In this document: piece after piece, positions 9,839-19,599 of the stretch
Numbering within the stretch: position 1 is the stretch's first letter
Layout: every line of letters starts with the position of its first letter
Assembly (NCBI RefSeq): GCF_034259325.1
Contig: NZ_JAXIVS010000003.1
Coordinates: 248,001-312,000, forward strand
Length of the DNA: 64,000 nucleotides
Source: Hyalangium ruber
Lineage (GTDB): Bacteria; Myxococcota; Myxococcia; Myxococcales; Myxococcaceae
Reading direction: 5' to 3'
The notes under the pieces: model-generated
Database searches by the model: none
What the model was told of the DNA's origin: nothing
Seen by the model: the letters and a program-made list of their open reading frames with translations, nothing else
Program-made: the position numbers and the translations under genes

Positions 9839-12352
9839 TCAGCCCACGAACCGGAACTGGATTTCGCGGCCCGCGTCGAGCTCCCGCTGCACGGGGACGG
9901 TGATGTCCTCCTTGGTGATGAACGTCTTGCCCCGGGCCAGGTTCTTGTTCGCCGTGAACGCCTTGTCGGTGCTGCCGCCCTGCACGTAGCACTGGAAGTC
10001 TTCCGGTTTGCCAATGGCCGCGGGGCAGATGATGCACGCGTACACATCGCTCAGGGTCGCGAGCGGCTTCTGCTTGGTGTCGATCCAATAGCGGAAGTAC
10101 TTGTGGACGTAGTCGAGCTGAGCGACCTCGCTCAGCCCCTTGAGCACGTCCACCGTCGTCCCGAGCGTCTTCGCGGCGGTGGGGGTGAATTGGATCAACC
10201 CGTAGGCCGCATGCCCTGCCCGGTTCTTGGTGCTGGCACTGAACTCCCGCCCCGTCTCGAAGGCCATGCAGGCCATGAGGTGCTGGGCATTCACCTTGAG
10301 GTCCGCGCAGATGGAGAACACCTTCTGCCGGAACTCCCGCGGCACCAGCTTCCCGAAGATGAGCGCGCCCGCCACCGCGTTCGGTGAGTTTCCGAGCTCG
10401 ATGCTCACCGGGGGAACGTCCGTGTTCAGGACCTTGCCCTGGTTGTCCACCACGCAGGCTTCCAACCGGAACTTGCCCTTGCCCTTTCCGTTCAGCAGGG
10501 GTTCGAGCTCCTCGACGACGAGCGGGTCGGTGATGCGGGCCTGGAGCAAGCCCTGCGAGTCACACTGTCCCCCCTCTCCCTTCAGGAGGTCATACCGGAA
10601 CTTCACCCGTGGCATGGGGATGGGGTCTGGGAGATCCGAGGCGATCTCCTGGATGCGGAAGGCGAGCGTGGCACCGCTCTTCCCGGTGGGGATGTGGCGA
10701 GCCCTGGCCTGCACCTTGAGGTACGACGTCGCGTCGGTGAGCTTCACGGCCTTCACCGTCACGTCACTCAGGCGGGGTGTCCCCTCGTAGGCCAGGGTGC
10801 CTGGCGGCGGCGCGGCGACGCTCTCTCCCCACAGCTTCGCGTTGGGATTGCTCACCTTTGCCTGGAGCTTCACCTTCTGGCCGTGGATGCGCTTGTCATC
10901 CAGCGGGACGAGCGCCTCATACAGCCGGGGATTCTCCGCCGTGGGTTTGGCGTCGAGCTTCATCACCTCGCTCTTGCCCGTCGCGTCCTGGACGGAGAAG
11001 ACGGGCGAGGCATCCTTCCAGTAGACGGGCTCGCCGACGACCTTGAAGCTCACCAGCAGGTTCTTCTCGCGCGTGCCCGCCGTGATGGCGCCAAAGTGCG
11101 GCAGCCGCTGCGGCCGGAGCTTCAGCTCCGAGGAGGCCACGGCGGTCGCCAGCTCCTTGGGCGTCTTGAGCTGCTTGCTCTGCCCGGGGCCACCCTTCTT
11201 CTTCTGCGGCTCGAGCCACAGCTCGTCATCGTCGAAGGGCAGGAACTGCGCCGCGTCGAACTTCATCACGGTGCTGATGGGCACGTAGTTCTCGGTCCCG
11301 GACAGGCTCCTGGGGATCCGCAGCATGCCGAAGAAGTGGCTCTCGCCCGTCAGCACATCGTAGTCGGCCAGATCGAAGAAGAACTCCATGCTGGAGCTGA
11401 GCGCCTCGGCCGGCCGGGTGACCGGATTCATGACGTGCAGTTGCTCGAGGATGGGATCCTGCAGCCAGGCATCATGCCGCCAGAGGCTCAGTTCGAGCGG
11501 CAGCTTGTAGCCCGGGTCGATGTTGTCGAGCTCCGCGGTCATCCGGCCGAACTCCACGCTGAAGCTCTTGAGGACCGGCTTGGGGAACCTCAGAGCGGAG
11601 GGCCTGTCCCACAGGAGGTAGCGCACCTCCTGGCCACTCTGCTCATCGAAGGCCTCGAGCACGAAGTCGTACGCGTACTGATCCGCGTTCGTCTCCAGGT
11701 AGGTGAGCAGCTTGGCGCCATCGCTCTCGGCACAGCCGGTGCGCCAGGTGCGCGTCTCGCCTTCTTGCTGGGTCCACTCGAAGACGGAGTACGGCGTGGC
11801 GCGCCGGGCCTTGGGAGACGGCGTGTGGAACACGGACAGGCGCAGCTTCACCGTCTTGAAGAACGGGGCAATGCGCGGCTCGAACTTGACGAGCTTGCCC
11901 AGGTGGACCTTCTGCCCCGCATCGGCGCCCAGGATGTCCAGCGGGTTGTCGAAGGAGATCACCCCGGAGAGCTTGCAGGCCTCGGCGAAGGGAAAGTCCG
12001 GCACGACGCTCAGCTCCGCCGTGCCCTTGCCGATGAAGCCGGCCTCCAGCGCATCGACCACCGCGGCGATGCCGCAGCTCTCGCCCTGGATGTTCATGGC
12101 GGCCCCGACCTCGCAGGTGCGCTCGATGCCCTGGGACTTCGCCTTGATCAGCACCCGGCACTGGGGGGCCTCGCCACCTCCGGGGGGGCTCAGGTTCTTC
12201 TGCTTGCCCTTGATCAGGAGGGTGTACTTGCGCCCATCCTGGATGCAGCGGTCCAGCGAGAGTTCGAGCGTGATGGGAGGCACGGCGACGAGGCGGATGA
12301 CGCCCTCGAAGCCCGGTTCGATCTTCAGCTCCACCTTCTTGCTGGCTGTCAT
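9839..12352 (-). CDS. Large protein with C-terminal lytic-transglycosylase-like domain
   Basis: An 837-residue protein starting MTASKKVELKIEPG with no signal peptide. Residues 1-670 are beta-rich sequence without a family I recognise, probably several Ig-like modules. The last 150 residues look like a lysozyme-fold transglycosylase: MACMAFETGREFSAS supplies a candidate catalytic Glu, AYGLIQFTPTAAKTLG matches the GLxQF/Px motif, and a helical tail with Cys-containing VYACIICPAAIGKP follows. Lytic transglycosylases cut peptidoglycan. It overlaps the giant upstream gene by four bases (ATGA), so the two are made together. Lack of a signal peptide suggests export by a dedicated machine such as T6SS, but no such genes are in the window. 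Confidence 0.65.
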   Translation of the reverse strand: MTASKKVELKIEPGFEGVIRLVAVPPITLELSLDRCIQDGRKYTLLIKGKQKNLSPPGGGEAPQCRVLIKAKSQGIERTCEVGAAMNIQGESCGIAAVVDALEAGFIGKGTAELSVVPDFPFAEACKLSGVISFDNPLDILGADAGQKVHLGKLVKFEPRIAPFFKTVKLRLSVFHTPSPKARRATPYSVFEWTQQEGETRTWRTGCAESDGAKLLTYLETNADQYAYDFVLEAFDEQSGQEVRYLLWDRPSALRFPKPVLKSFSVEFGRMTAELDNIDPGYKLPLELSLWRHDAWLQDPILEQLHVMNPVTRPAEALSSSMEFFFDLADYDVLTGESHFFGMLRIPRSLSGTENYVPISTVMKFDAAQFLPFDDDELWLEPQKKKGGPGQSKQLKTPKELATAVASSELKLRPQRLPHFGAITAGTREKNLLVSFKVVGEPVYWKDASPVFSVQDATGKSEVMKLDAKPTAENPRLYEALVPLDDKRIHGQKVKLQAKVSNPNAKLWGESVAAPPPGTLAYEGTPRLSDVTVKAVKLTDATSYLKVQARARHIPTGKSGATLAFRIQEIASDLPDPIPMPRVKFRYDLLKGEGGQCDSQGLLQARITDPLVVEELEPLLNGKGKGKFRLEACVVDNQGKVLNTDVPPVSIELGNSPNAVAGALIFGKLVPREFRQKVFSICADLKVNAQHLMACMAFETGREFSASTKNRAGHAAYGLIQFTPTAAKTLGTTVDVLKGLSEVAQLDYVHKYFRYWIDTKQKPLATLSDVYACIICPAAIGKPEDFQCYVQGGSTDKAFTANKNLARGKTFITKEDITVPVQRELDAGREIQFRFVG

Positions 12353-15300
12353 GTGTGGCCCGCCGTGTCGGTGGACGACTCGAGAGGAGGATTGCTGAGC
12401 CGGGTGCCGACGCTCTCGTCACGGGGCGGCTCCTGCTTGGGCTCGGTGGGCAACAGCTCCTCGGGGATGTCGAGCGCCTGTTCCTTGCCGCAAGCGCCCT
12501 TGAGCGCTGAATCCGTGGGGACGACGCGCACCTTGCACTTCTTGCCACCGGCCCGCCGGAGCGCATCCGCCACGTCGCGCAGCTCCACCTCCGCGCGCAG
12601 GACGCCATCCTGCTCGATGGCCCCGACGAGGCCCTTGCGCGGCTGCTTGTAGCGGAGGCTGGTGGGCGCGAGCTTCAGCACCTCGGAGCCGGGCTTCTTC
12701 GGGTTGACGGGCGCTTCGGGGTTGAAGAACTCCAGCTTGAACGTCTGGGCGAGGGTGACGGCCTGCGTGGTGAGCTCGATCAGCCGGGTGTACTCCTCGC
12801 CCGCCTTCGGCTTGATCTCCAGGCTCGCGGAGGGCCGCACGTCGTAGGCGATGGTCTCCGAGTTGGCGACGTCGATCTTCTCGAGTTCGAAGGGCACCGC
12901 CTTCTTCCGAGCCTCGGCCATGATGGCGAGCGTCGCGCCCTTCACCTGGGAGAACTCCACGTCTCGTACGGCACGCAGCGGCTCGCCTTTGGCGGCGACG
13001 ATCTTACAAGGGTTGTTCTTGATCGAATCGAGCGAGCCCTTGCCGACGTTGAGGACCGGTGTCGCGGCGTTCCAGAAGCTCCAATCCGCGCCGACGAGCT
13101 CCACGCTGAGCTTGATGCCCGTGGTGGTGAGCCGCCAGGTGGGCTTGCCGAAGCCGGGCTTGTGCAGCACCTCCGCGCCCGCGGTGGACCACTGCTCCAG
13201 ATACCCGGCCTGGGCCAGGCTCTTCAGCTCCGCCAGCTTCACCTGGGTGGGCTTCGAGCCCACGGTGTCAGCCGGCAACAACCGCTTGTCCAACGCGCCG
13301 CCACCGTTGGGGAAGAAGCAGCCGAGCTGCACGGCGAGCTGCTGCCCCGGCGCCAGGTTCTTGCGGAGCTCCGAGAAGGCGGCGCTCGGATTGAACTCGA
13401 TCACCACCTCCCCGGCGTTCTTGCTCTGCTCGGGCGGTGCCACCTTGATCCGAATCGCCCCCTTGGCCTCCTCCTCCGTGGAGTCGATCCAACCGGTCCC
13501 CATCACCTTGTCCACAGCGGTCTTGAGCCTGGCCGCATCGGTCCCCTTGAGCAGCAGGGAGAGGCCGTTCTCGGAGAGCGCGGACAGCGTCAGGCGCTGG
13601 CGCGACGAGTACTCGTCCTGGACACGCTCCACGGCCTCGACGAGTTCCCAGGCCAGCTTCGGAACGGAGCCCGCGGCGGCAGGCGGGGCGTTCGGCCCCG
13701 GCTTCTTCACCGCGTCCAGGAACGCTTTGTACGTGAAGTGCTGCGTGATGTAGGTGCTCACATCCTTGACGGTGCCCTGCTGGACGAACCCGTCGATGAT
13801 GGCGAAGCCGGCCTGCTCGTTGAACGCGGTGTCCTCGCGCGCCTCGATGGGAATGGCCATCTCGAGCGTGTACTGGCTCGTCTCCTTGGGAATCTCCGCC
13901 TTGGCGTCGCCCTGCCATCCCCGGAGGGTGATCCACCCTCGGAGGAACCTGGGGCAGTTGCGCCGGAAGGCGACGCGCCACGTGCGCTTGCCGTCCGGGA
14001 GCTTGACCGGCCCCAGGGGATCCTCGGCGGACTGCGTATCGCTCTCGGTCTGGTCGCTCGGGGCCTTGAGGAGCGTGGGACGCAGGCCCTCCACCGCCAG
14101 CGAGCCCAGCGCGTCCCCGCCGGGTTTGTCGAGCACCCACTTGCCCCAGGCCGGGAACTCCACGGGCTGGACGAACAGGCCCTCGACGAACTTCCCGTCT
14201 CCCAGCGTGAGCGGCACCGCGCCGCTCATCTTGAGGGCCACGGGCTCACCGCCATTGCCTCGCTGAACGGCACAGGCGGTGATGTGCTCGCCCATCCGCA
14301 GCGGCGCATGCTTCGCGCGCGCGGGCAGCCAGCCACAGGCGGCCACCTTCTTCATGTCCTCCGAGCGCCACACCGGCTTGTCCGTGAAGCGGATGAAGGA
14401 GTGGCGCCCCAGCAGCATCAGCACCCAGGCGACGGTGACCGGGTTGGCATGGTCGAGGAAGGTATCGTCGGGCAGTTGCTCGTCATTCGAGGGGGAACCG
14501 GCGAAGAGCGGCTCGCCCTGCTCCTCGGGACCCAGCACCGCCTTCTCGCTCGAGTGTCCCCACCAGGCGACGGACTTCGCGAGCTCCTGGATGTCCTGCT
14601 CCGTCTTCTTCGGGTCCGCGTTGTCGAGCAACCGGTCGCCGATCTGCAGCTTGCCGCGCATCGCGAGGTGCGCCTTGAGCTGCTCGGCGATGCCCTTCTC
14701 GCTCCAGTCGTTGACGTGCCGGAGGATGACATTGCGCCAGCGCACGGAGGCCAGGTTCCGGAAGTGCTTCACGTCCTTCGTGAGCGCATCGGGATCCGAG
14801 CCGCCGCCCGGCTGGATGAAGAAGCCCTCGGGCTCCACGCAGATCTTCTTGGCCTTCGCGGGCACCCGGATGCGGACACTGGCCTGCTTCCCGTCATAGG
14901 GGACGACCTGCTCCGCTCCTCCGGGCTCGAAGGTGAACTTGAGCTTGTAGCTGCCCGGGGGCATGCAGTTCTTGAAGTTCTCGAGGGAGACCTCGGCCGG
15001 GTAGTCGGGCTCGGTCGAACTCGGCTCCTCCTCCTCGGCGAAGGCCAGGCCCTTGGGCGAGGACAACAGGCGCTGGAGCACTCTGGCGTCGTAGGACGTC
15101 TGGAAGCTCTTGAGGGCCTGACGCTCCTGCTCTCCCAGGTGCTTCGAGGCGGGGGCCAGCTTCAACAGCTCATCCAGCTCGCCTTCCTTCCCGGAGACCG
15201 CGGGCGGGTCGAAGACGTTGTTGGGCTTGTCGGTCTCCTCGTAGAACTTGAAGAAGCCCCGGCCCAGCTTCAGCTTGTCCTCGGCGAACTCGAGGAACTC

Positions 15301-17196
15301 CTTGAGCTGGCCCGTGGAGCTGGGGGCAAAGACCTCCCAGTGGAGGAAGCCCTCACCGTCGCGGCTCTTCGAGTCGATGTAGCCGAGCAGCTCGCCCGCC
15401 CGCACCTTCAGGTAGGGATGGGGGATGGTGACGATCTCTCCGTTGCGAAGGGCGTCGTGGAGTTCCTTCAGGTCCTGGTCTGGCTTCTTCCAGACCGCCC
15501 GAATGAGGTCCTCCTTCGGCGCACCGAGATCGAGGCTCTGCGGCAGCCCGAGTCCCGCGCCCATGGTGTTCAGCTTGCCGCCCCGGAGCTGCGCCAGCTC
15601 ACCCGGTCCGTTCTGTCCCTCGGGAGCGCCCTGGAGCCACTTCACCTGCTGATAGGAGGGGTGCTGGGGATCGACCACGGCGACGCAGCCATCGCGCCGC
15701 GCGAGCGTCTTGAGCCACGCGACGTCCTGGTACGTCGTCACATCGTTCCAGTCCGGCGGCACCAGATGCATGTAGAGGCTGTAGAAGCAGAAGCGCTCCG
15801 GCTCGGAGCCGCCCGCCCCCCCCGCCTTCTTCGGGATGAACTCCTCGACGTCGTGCCGCACGAGGATGAAGGAGTTGTGATTGCCGGCGAGCTCCTGGGC
15901 CAGGGTGTTCGACTGGACGCCCGGGTTCTCCTCGTCCTTCTTGGCGTCCTTGTCCCCGGGCGGCGTGGGGAGCGCCTTCACCATGCGGACGGCCACGACG
16001 TAGCCCGGCGCGAAGCATCGCACGGCCTTGCCCGCTGGCGCGAACCGGGAGCTCTCCAGATGGATGCCGGAGTGGAGGTTGCGCTGGCTGCCGATGGGGA
16101 AGAGTCCCGCGCCGGCGCTCTCCGTGTGGATGTAGACGTTGGACGGGCGGAAGCGCTCCTTCTTGTCATCGAAGGGGAAGGCCACCGAGCGCATGACGTT
16201 GGTGTAGAGCAGCTCGGGAGGGACCGGCGTCCAGCGGTGCGAGTAGAGGAAGGTGCCGCCCTTCCGGTCGCTCTCGCAGTAGTCCATGTACAGGTCGCCA
16301 CGCACGGTGCTGAGGCGGTTGTCCTCGAAGAGCTTCCGGGCCCGGATCATCACCAGCGAGCCCTTGGCGTTGTCCCAGGCCCCGGGAATCACCCGGATCA
16401 GATCATGAGTACCACTGAGGGACTTGAGCCCCGCCAGGTCCGTGGGCTCCTTGGGCAGGGGCGGGGTGAGCATGCCCGAGCTGATCTTGTTGGCCTGGGT
16501 GGCCGGATCGGCGACGACGAGCCAGAGGTGCCGGCCCGTGTCATCGGTCACATAGGCATAGCCCACGATGAGGATGAGGTGGACCGGCGCGCCGAGGGTG
16601 AGCGAGAAGCCCGAGTAGAGGATGACCGGATTGTTGGAGGTGAGCGCCTGGAGGATGGTCTCCAGCCTCGAGGCGATGTGCTGGGGACTGCTCGCGATCT
16701 CCGCCGCCCGTGCCTGCCGGTTGGGCTCGTCGTAGGGAAGGAGGACTCCGGGGCGGAACCCCAGCACCTCGCCGGTATGGAGTGCGCCCTTTTCGACCGC
16801 GGCGTCGAAGTCCGCCGGTGGCTGGGCCACGAAGCCGTCTCCCCCGTCCTTGGTGGTGCCATAGACGGAGTAGCCCGAGACGTTGCTGGTGGCCGAACCT
16901 TTCACGGGAACGGTGTGAAAAGCCCGCTGCCCTCCCGGGTAGCGCAGATCGACGAAGTTCCCCGGGGTGCCGCCATTCCAGTGGGTGATGAACTTCGACT
17001 CCGCCCCGCCCTGCACGAGCTGGTAGTAGTTGAACGCCATCGACGAGGAGGTGCGTCCACACCAGTCCTGCGGTCCTCCGGGGTAGTGCTGCCCCAGGAG
17101 GGGGACCTTGAGGATGTGATACTCGTCCAGCGAAGCCAGCAGCTCGTCGGGGAGCTCGTACTTCCAGTCGGGCCAGTACCGGGTTGTCTTCTCCAT
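12349..17196 (-). CDS. Giant multidomain protein with C39-like and M23-like peptidase modules
   Basis: A 1615-residue protein without signal peptide. Residues about 25-290 resemble a papain-fold C39-like peptidase: Cys46 in QDWCGRTS, His206 in APVHLILIVGYAYV and Asp230 in VVADPAT form a plausible triad. Residues about 370-625 follow an M23/LytM endopeptidase layout: LHSGIHLES (His375), SLYMHL (His477) and FLHWEVF (His619). However, the metal-binding Asp of HxxxD is His379 and the first His of HxH is Phe, so this part may be degenerate or structural. Residues 640-1615 are unassigned, mostly beta-rich. It sits in an operon with SH3- and transglycosylase-like proteins. Peptidoglycan or peptide cross-link processing outside the cell is inferred. 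Confidence 0.65.
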   Translation of the reverse strand: MEKTTRYWPDWKYELPDELLASLDEYHILKVPLLGQHYPGGPQDWCGRTSSSMAFNYYQLVQGGAESKFITHWNGGTPGNFVDLRYPGGQRAFHTVPVKGSATSNVSGYSVYGTTKDGGDGFVAQPPADFDAAVEKGALHTGEVLGFRPGVLLPYDEPNRQARAAEIASSPQHIASRLETILQALTSNNPVILYSGFSLTLGAPVHLILIVGYAYVTDDTGRHLWLVVADPATQANKISSGMLTPPLPKEPTDLAGLKSLSGTHDLIRVIPGAWDNAKGSLVMIRARKLFEDNRLSTVRGDLYMDYCESDRKGGTFLYSHRWTPVPPELLYTNVMRSVAFPFDDKKERFRPSNVYIHTESAGAGLFPIGSQRNLHSGIHLESSRFAPAGKAVRCFAPGYVVAVRMVKALPTPPGDKDAKKDEENPGVQSNTLAQELAGNHNSFILVRHDVEEFIPKKAGGAGGSEPERFCFYSLYMHLVPPDWNDVTTYQDVAWLKTLARRDGCVAVVDPQHPSYQQVKWLQGAPEGQNGPGELAQLRGGKLNTMGAGLGLPQSLDLGAPKEDLIRAVWKKPDQDLKELHDALRNGEIVTIPHPYLKVRAGELLGYIDSKSRDGEGFLHWEVFAPSSTGQLKEFLEFAEDKLKLGRGFFKFYEETDKPNNVFDPPAVSGKEGELDELLKLAPASKHLGEQERQALKSFQTSYDARVLQRLLSSPKGLAFAEEEEPSSTEPDYPAEVSLENFKNCMPPGSYKLKFTFEPGGAEQVVPYDGKQASVRIRVPAKAKKICVEPEGFFIQPGGGSDPDALTKDVKHFRNLASVRWRNVILRHVNDWSEKGIAEQLKAHLAMRGKLQIGDRLLDNADPKKTEQDIQELAKSVAWWGHSSEKAVLGPEEQGEPLFAGSPSNDEQLPDDTFLDHANPVTVAWVLMLLGRHSFIRFTDKPVWRSEDMKKVAACGWLPARAKHAPLRMGEHITACAVQRGNGGEPVALKMSGAVPLTLGDGKFVEGLFVQPVEFPAWGKWVLDKPGGDALGSLAVEGLRPTLLKAPSDQTESDTQSAEDPLGPVKLPDGKRTWRVAFRRNCPRFLRGWITLRGWQGDAKAEIPKETSQYTLEMAIPIEAREDTAFNEQAGFAIIDGFVQQGTVKDVSTYITQHFTYKAFLDAVKKPGPNAPPAAAGSVPKLAWELVEAVERVQDEYSSRQRLTLSALSENGLSLLLKGTDAARLKTAVDKVMGTGWIDSTEEEAKGAIRIKVAPPEQSKNAGEVVIEFNPSAAFSELRKNLAPGQQLAVQLGCFFPNGGGALDKRLLPADTVGSKPTQVKLAELKSLAQAGYLEQWSTAGAEVLHKPGFGKPTWRLTTTGIKLSVELVGADWSFWNAATPVLNVGKGSLDSIKNNPCKIVAAKGEPLRAVRDVEFSQVKGATLAIMAEARKKAVPFELEKIDVANSETIAYDVRPSASLEIKPKAGEEYTRLIELTTQAVTLAQTFKLEFFNPEAPVNPKKPGSEVLKLAPTSLRYKQPRKGLVGAIEQDGVLRAEVELRDVADALRRAGGKKCKVRVVPTDSALKGACGKEQALDIPEELLPTEPKQEPPRDESVGTRLSNPPLESSTDTAGHT

Positions 17197-17214
17197 GGTG
17201 CGTGTCCAGCCGCT

Positions 17215-18342
17215 CTAGGGTCCGCCCTCGACACAAGGCTTGTGCTGCTCCGGATACCTCTGGATATCGTACGAGTAGAGCGTCTCTCCCGAGGAAGCCT
17301 GGTCGCTCTCCGGCGCGGGGAGCTTGAAGACCTCGACCTTGCCGTCATCGAGCGTCAGCTCGAGCGCGTTGTCCCGCTTGGAGACCGAAGAGATCTGCCG
17401 CACGAGCCCGCCATCCGACTGGGTGCTCTCGATCCGGAAGAGCCAGCGCCCGTGCATGTCGGGAACGAACCGCACCTGGAACGGTCTCTTCGAGCAGTCG
17501 CTCCAGTGCATGTAGGTGAGGCCACCCGCTCCCTTGATCAGCTCGCCCCACACCTTGGGGGTCTCTTGCAGGAGGGTCTGAGAACTCTCGTCGAGGACGT
17601 ACTGCCCCAACGTCGGGAGGCGATCGTCGTCCGCTGTCGGGGTGATGCCCGCGAAGAGCGCCTTCTCCATCACGGGAGTCGTGGCGAAGCGGGTCCGCTC
17701 GAACACCTCGCCCGTCAGGGTCTCGCTCTTCTTGTTGTAGCGATAGTTGCCCCGGTAGACGGCCACGTTCTCGCCGCTGCCGATGGCGGTGACGAAGAGG
17801 TTCTTCCGGGCCTCGACCCGAACCTTGACGTTGCGCAGCTCCCGGGCGCTACAAGCCTTGACGCAAGCGAGCGCATCTCCCTTGCTGCAGTAACACGTGA
17901 ACTCGCGCTTCATCGCGGGCTTCTGGGTCGCCGCGGTGAGCTGGAGGTTTCGCTCGAAGAAGAGCGTCCCCAACTGCTTCTGTAGCGCGGCGTCCTCCGG
18001 CGCGAGGCTCGCGGCCCGGAGCGCACTGTCCAGGCGCTGCTCGAGCTTCAGCTTGGGGTTCTTCGCCTCGGCCTTGAGCTTCTCGAGGGACGGCTTCTGG
18101 GGTCCCAGCAGGGAGGCCGAGGCGTAGCCCTCCTTCTCCCCGCAGCGCACCTTCAGCCACTCCGCCGGGAGCTTCTCGGAGACGAGGCACTCGGTCCCAA
18201 TCGGCAGCTTCTCCAGCGCCTCCGCATCCTTGGTGGGCTCCTTGCGCAGGTTGATGGAAGAGCCCTGCACGTAGACCCGTTGCTCCACGGGGGCGCCGCT
18301 CGCGACCGCCGTGAGCAGGAGGGAGATCAGCAGTGTTTGCAT
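17215..18342 (-). CDS. Secreted protein with N-terminal bacterial SH3-like domain
   Basis: A 375-residue protein with a short Sec signal peptide (about residues 1-17). A bacterial SH3-like domain (about 20-85) shows the typical SSINLRKEPTKDAEAL start, GTECLVSE middle and LKVRCGEKEGYASASLL end, a fold that often binds peptidoglycan peptides. A helical region follows, then a beta-rich C-terminal half of unknown family with a Cys-rich insertion (FTCYCSKGDALACVKAC). It ends 18 bases before the giant peptidase-like gene, so they are co-transcribed. It may be a periplasmic partner or an immunity protein for that gene product; the latter is only a guess from its signal peptide and position. Confidence 0.65.
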   Translation of the reverse strand: MQTLLISLLLTAVASGAPVEQRVYVQGSSINLRKEPTKDAEALEKLPIGTECLVSEKLPAEWLKVRCGEKEGYASASLLGPQKPSLEKLKAEAKNPKLKLEQRLDSALRAASLAPEDAALQKQLGTLFFERNLQLTAATQKPAMKREFTCYCSKGDALACVKACSARELRNVKVRVEARKNLFVTAIGSGENVAVYRGNYRYNKKSETLTGEVFERTRFATTPVMEKALFAGITPTADDDRLPTLGQYVLDESSQTLLQETPKVWGELIKGAGGLTYMHWSDCSKRPFQVRFVPDMHGRWLFRIESTQSDGGLVRQISSVSKRDNALELTLDDGKVEVFKLPAPESDQASSGETLYSYDIQRYPEQHKPCVEGGP

Positions 18343-18511
18343 CAGCAGGCCATGACTCAGCGAAAGTTGAACTCGTTCCAGCGGCTACACCCCCCTCCGA
18401 CGACCCTCCCCGCAGGCTCATTCACACCGGAGCGAGTGTCCTACTGTGCCACACGGGGCTCACTGCTCCCAAGCGAGGTGGAGCCGTGCCGCGGCAGCGG
18501 CCCTGATGAAG

Positions 18512-19498
18512 CTATGCCGAGAACCGGAAGACCGGCGGCGCGGGCACCTTGGCCACGCGCAGCACCTGGCGCGGCCCCGAGGCCGCCAGGCTCAGCTCCA
18601 TCGGACGGGCGATGTAGAGGATGCCGGGGTTGTCGTGGCGGGTGAGCACGAACTTGCCGCTGGCATCCGTCTCCCTGCAGCCCACGTCGAGGAAGAGGCG
18701 CTTCTGGATCTCCTTGGGAGCGGTCGTCCCCCAGTTGAACTGGGTGAGCTCGTTCACCGAGAGGCCGTTGGCCTCCGCGACGCTCTCCAGCGTCTCGCCG
18801 TCGGAGACCTTGTACTTCACGAGCCGCGCCAGGAAGCGCCCCGAGGCTTTCTTGCGGCCCTCCTGTGGCAGTGACGTACCGGCACCGGACTTCACGAACG
18901 CCAGCGTCTCATCCAGCGTCGCCCCGTCGATCACCGACTTCACCTCGATGAGCCCGGGAGAGACATTCGAGGCACGAACGGTGCCCGAGCCATCCGAGGA
19001 GGCCTGCTGCGTGCCACCGCCCGGCAGCTTGAGCTTCAGCTTGATGCCGGAGATGGGCTCGTCGGTGACATCGTCGACGATCTGCAGAGTGAAGGAGAAC
19101 TTCTCCTCTACCGGGGGAGGAAAGAACGTCTCCTCCTTCTTGGTGGAGCCCAGGACGCGGCCCAACGACACCACCGGAACCTCCGCCAGCCGCAAGCGGC
19201 CTTCCACCAACTGCGTGGCGACCCGCCGCACGAGCTCGTCCACGGAGGCCGTGCCGAAGGCCATCGACGAGGCATCGCCGTAGTTCAGCTCGCGCAGCAC
19301 CTGCAGGTTGGAGTGGTCCTGCGACAGGTGGCGCAACCACCCCTGCACCCGGGACAGGTCCGTGTGTACGACGGGCTTGTGCCGCTCGGGGATCGGCTCG
19401 TGGAACTTCAGCAGCACGTAGTCGCGAAACCCGTCGCGCAGGCGATAGCTGAAGGAGTGGGAGGCCGCTGCCTTGACCTTGCGTGCTTCGGACACCAT
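18512..19498 (-). CDS. LysM-like domain protein, first gene of the cell-wall-module locus
   Basis: About 328 residues from the ATG at 19498. The N-terminal 130 residues are an unrecognised alpha/beta region (SYRLRDGFRDYVLLKFHEP). A beta domain (about 135-215) resembles an Ig-like/prealbumin-like sandwich (DEPISGIKLKLKLPGGG). A LysM-type motif follows at about 245-290 (YKVSDGETLESVAEANGLSV), then a short beta tail. LysM binds glycan backbones. No signal peptide is visible. The gene lies 169 bases upstream of the SH3 gene on the same strand and is divergent from lysoplasmalogenase; the gap could hold a second promoter. I infer a common function with the three following genes. Confidence 0.6.
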   Translation of the reverse strand: MVSEARKVKAAASHSFSYRLRDGFRDYVLLKFHEPIPERHKPVVHTDLSRVQGWLRHLSQDHSNLQVLRELNYGDASSMAFGTASVDELVRRVATQLVEGRLRLAEVPVVSLGRVLGSTKKEETFFPPPVEEKFSFTLQIVDDVTDEPISGIKLKLKLPGGGTQQASSDGSGTVRASNVSPGLIEVKSVIDGATLDETLAFVKSGAGTSLPQEGRKKASGRFLARLVKYKVSDGETLESVAEANGLSVNELTQFNWGTTAPKEIQKRLFLDVGCRETDASGKFVLTRHDNPGILYIARPMELSLAASGPRQVLRVAKVPAPPVFRFSA

Positions 19499-19599
19499 CG
19501 CGCATGACCTGAACACAGGCTCAGCGAGAGCGTCAATCCGGGCTCTCCTCAGGGCGCAACCCTGGGGAGGTGTAACCAAACCTCCCCTCCCTGGATAAG

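Noticed and set aside
10694-12652. A 652-codon plus-strand frame opposite the transglycosylase-like gene
   Set aside because: Same shadow effect; no start signal and no recognisable domain.
13162-17985. A 1607-codon plus-strand frame opposite the giant peptidase-like gene
   Set aside because: Leu/Arg/Val-rich shadow of GC-biased codons. The minus-strand frame has domains, codon bias and operon overlaps; this one has none.
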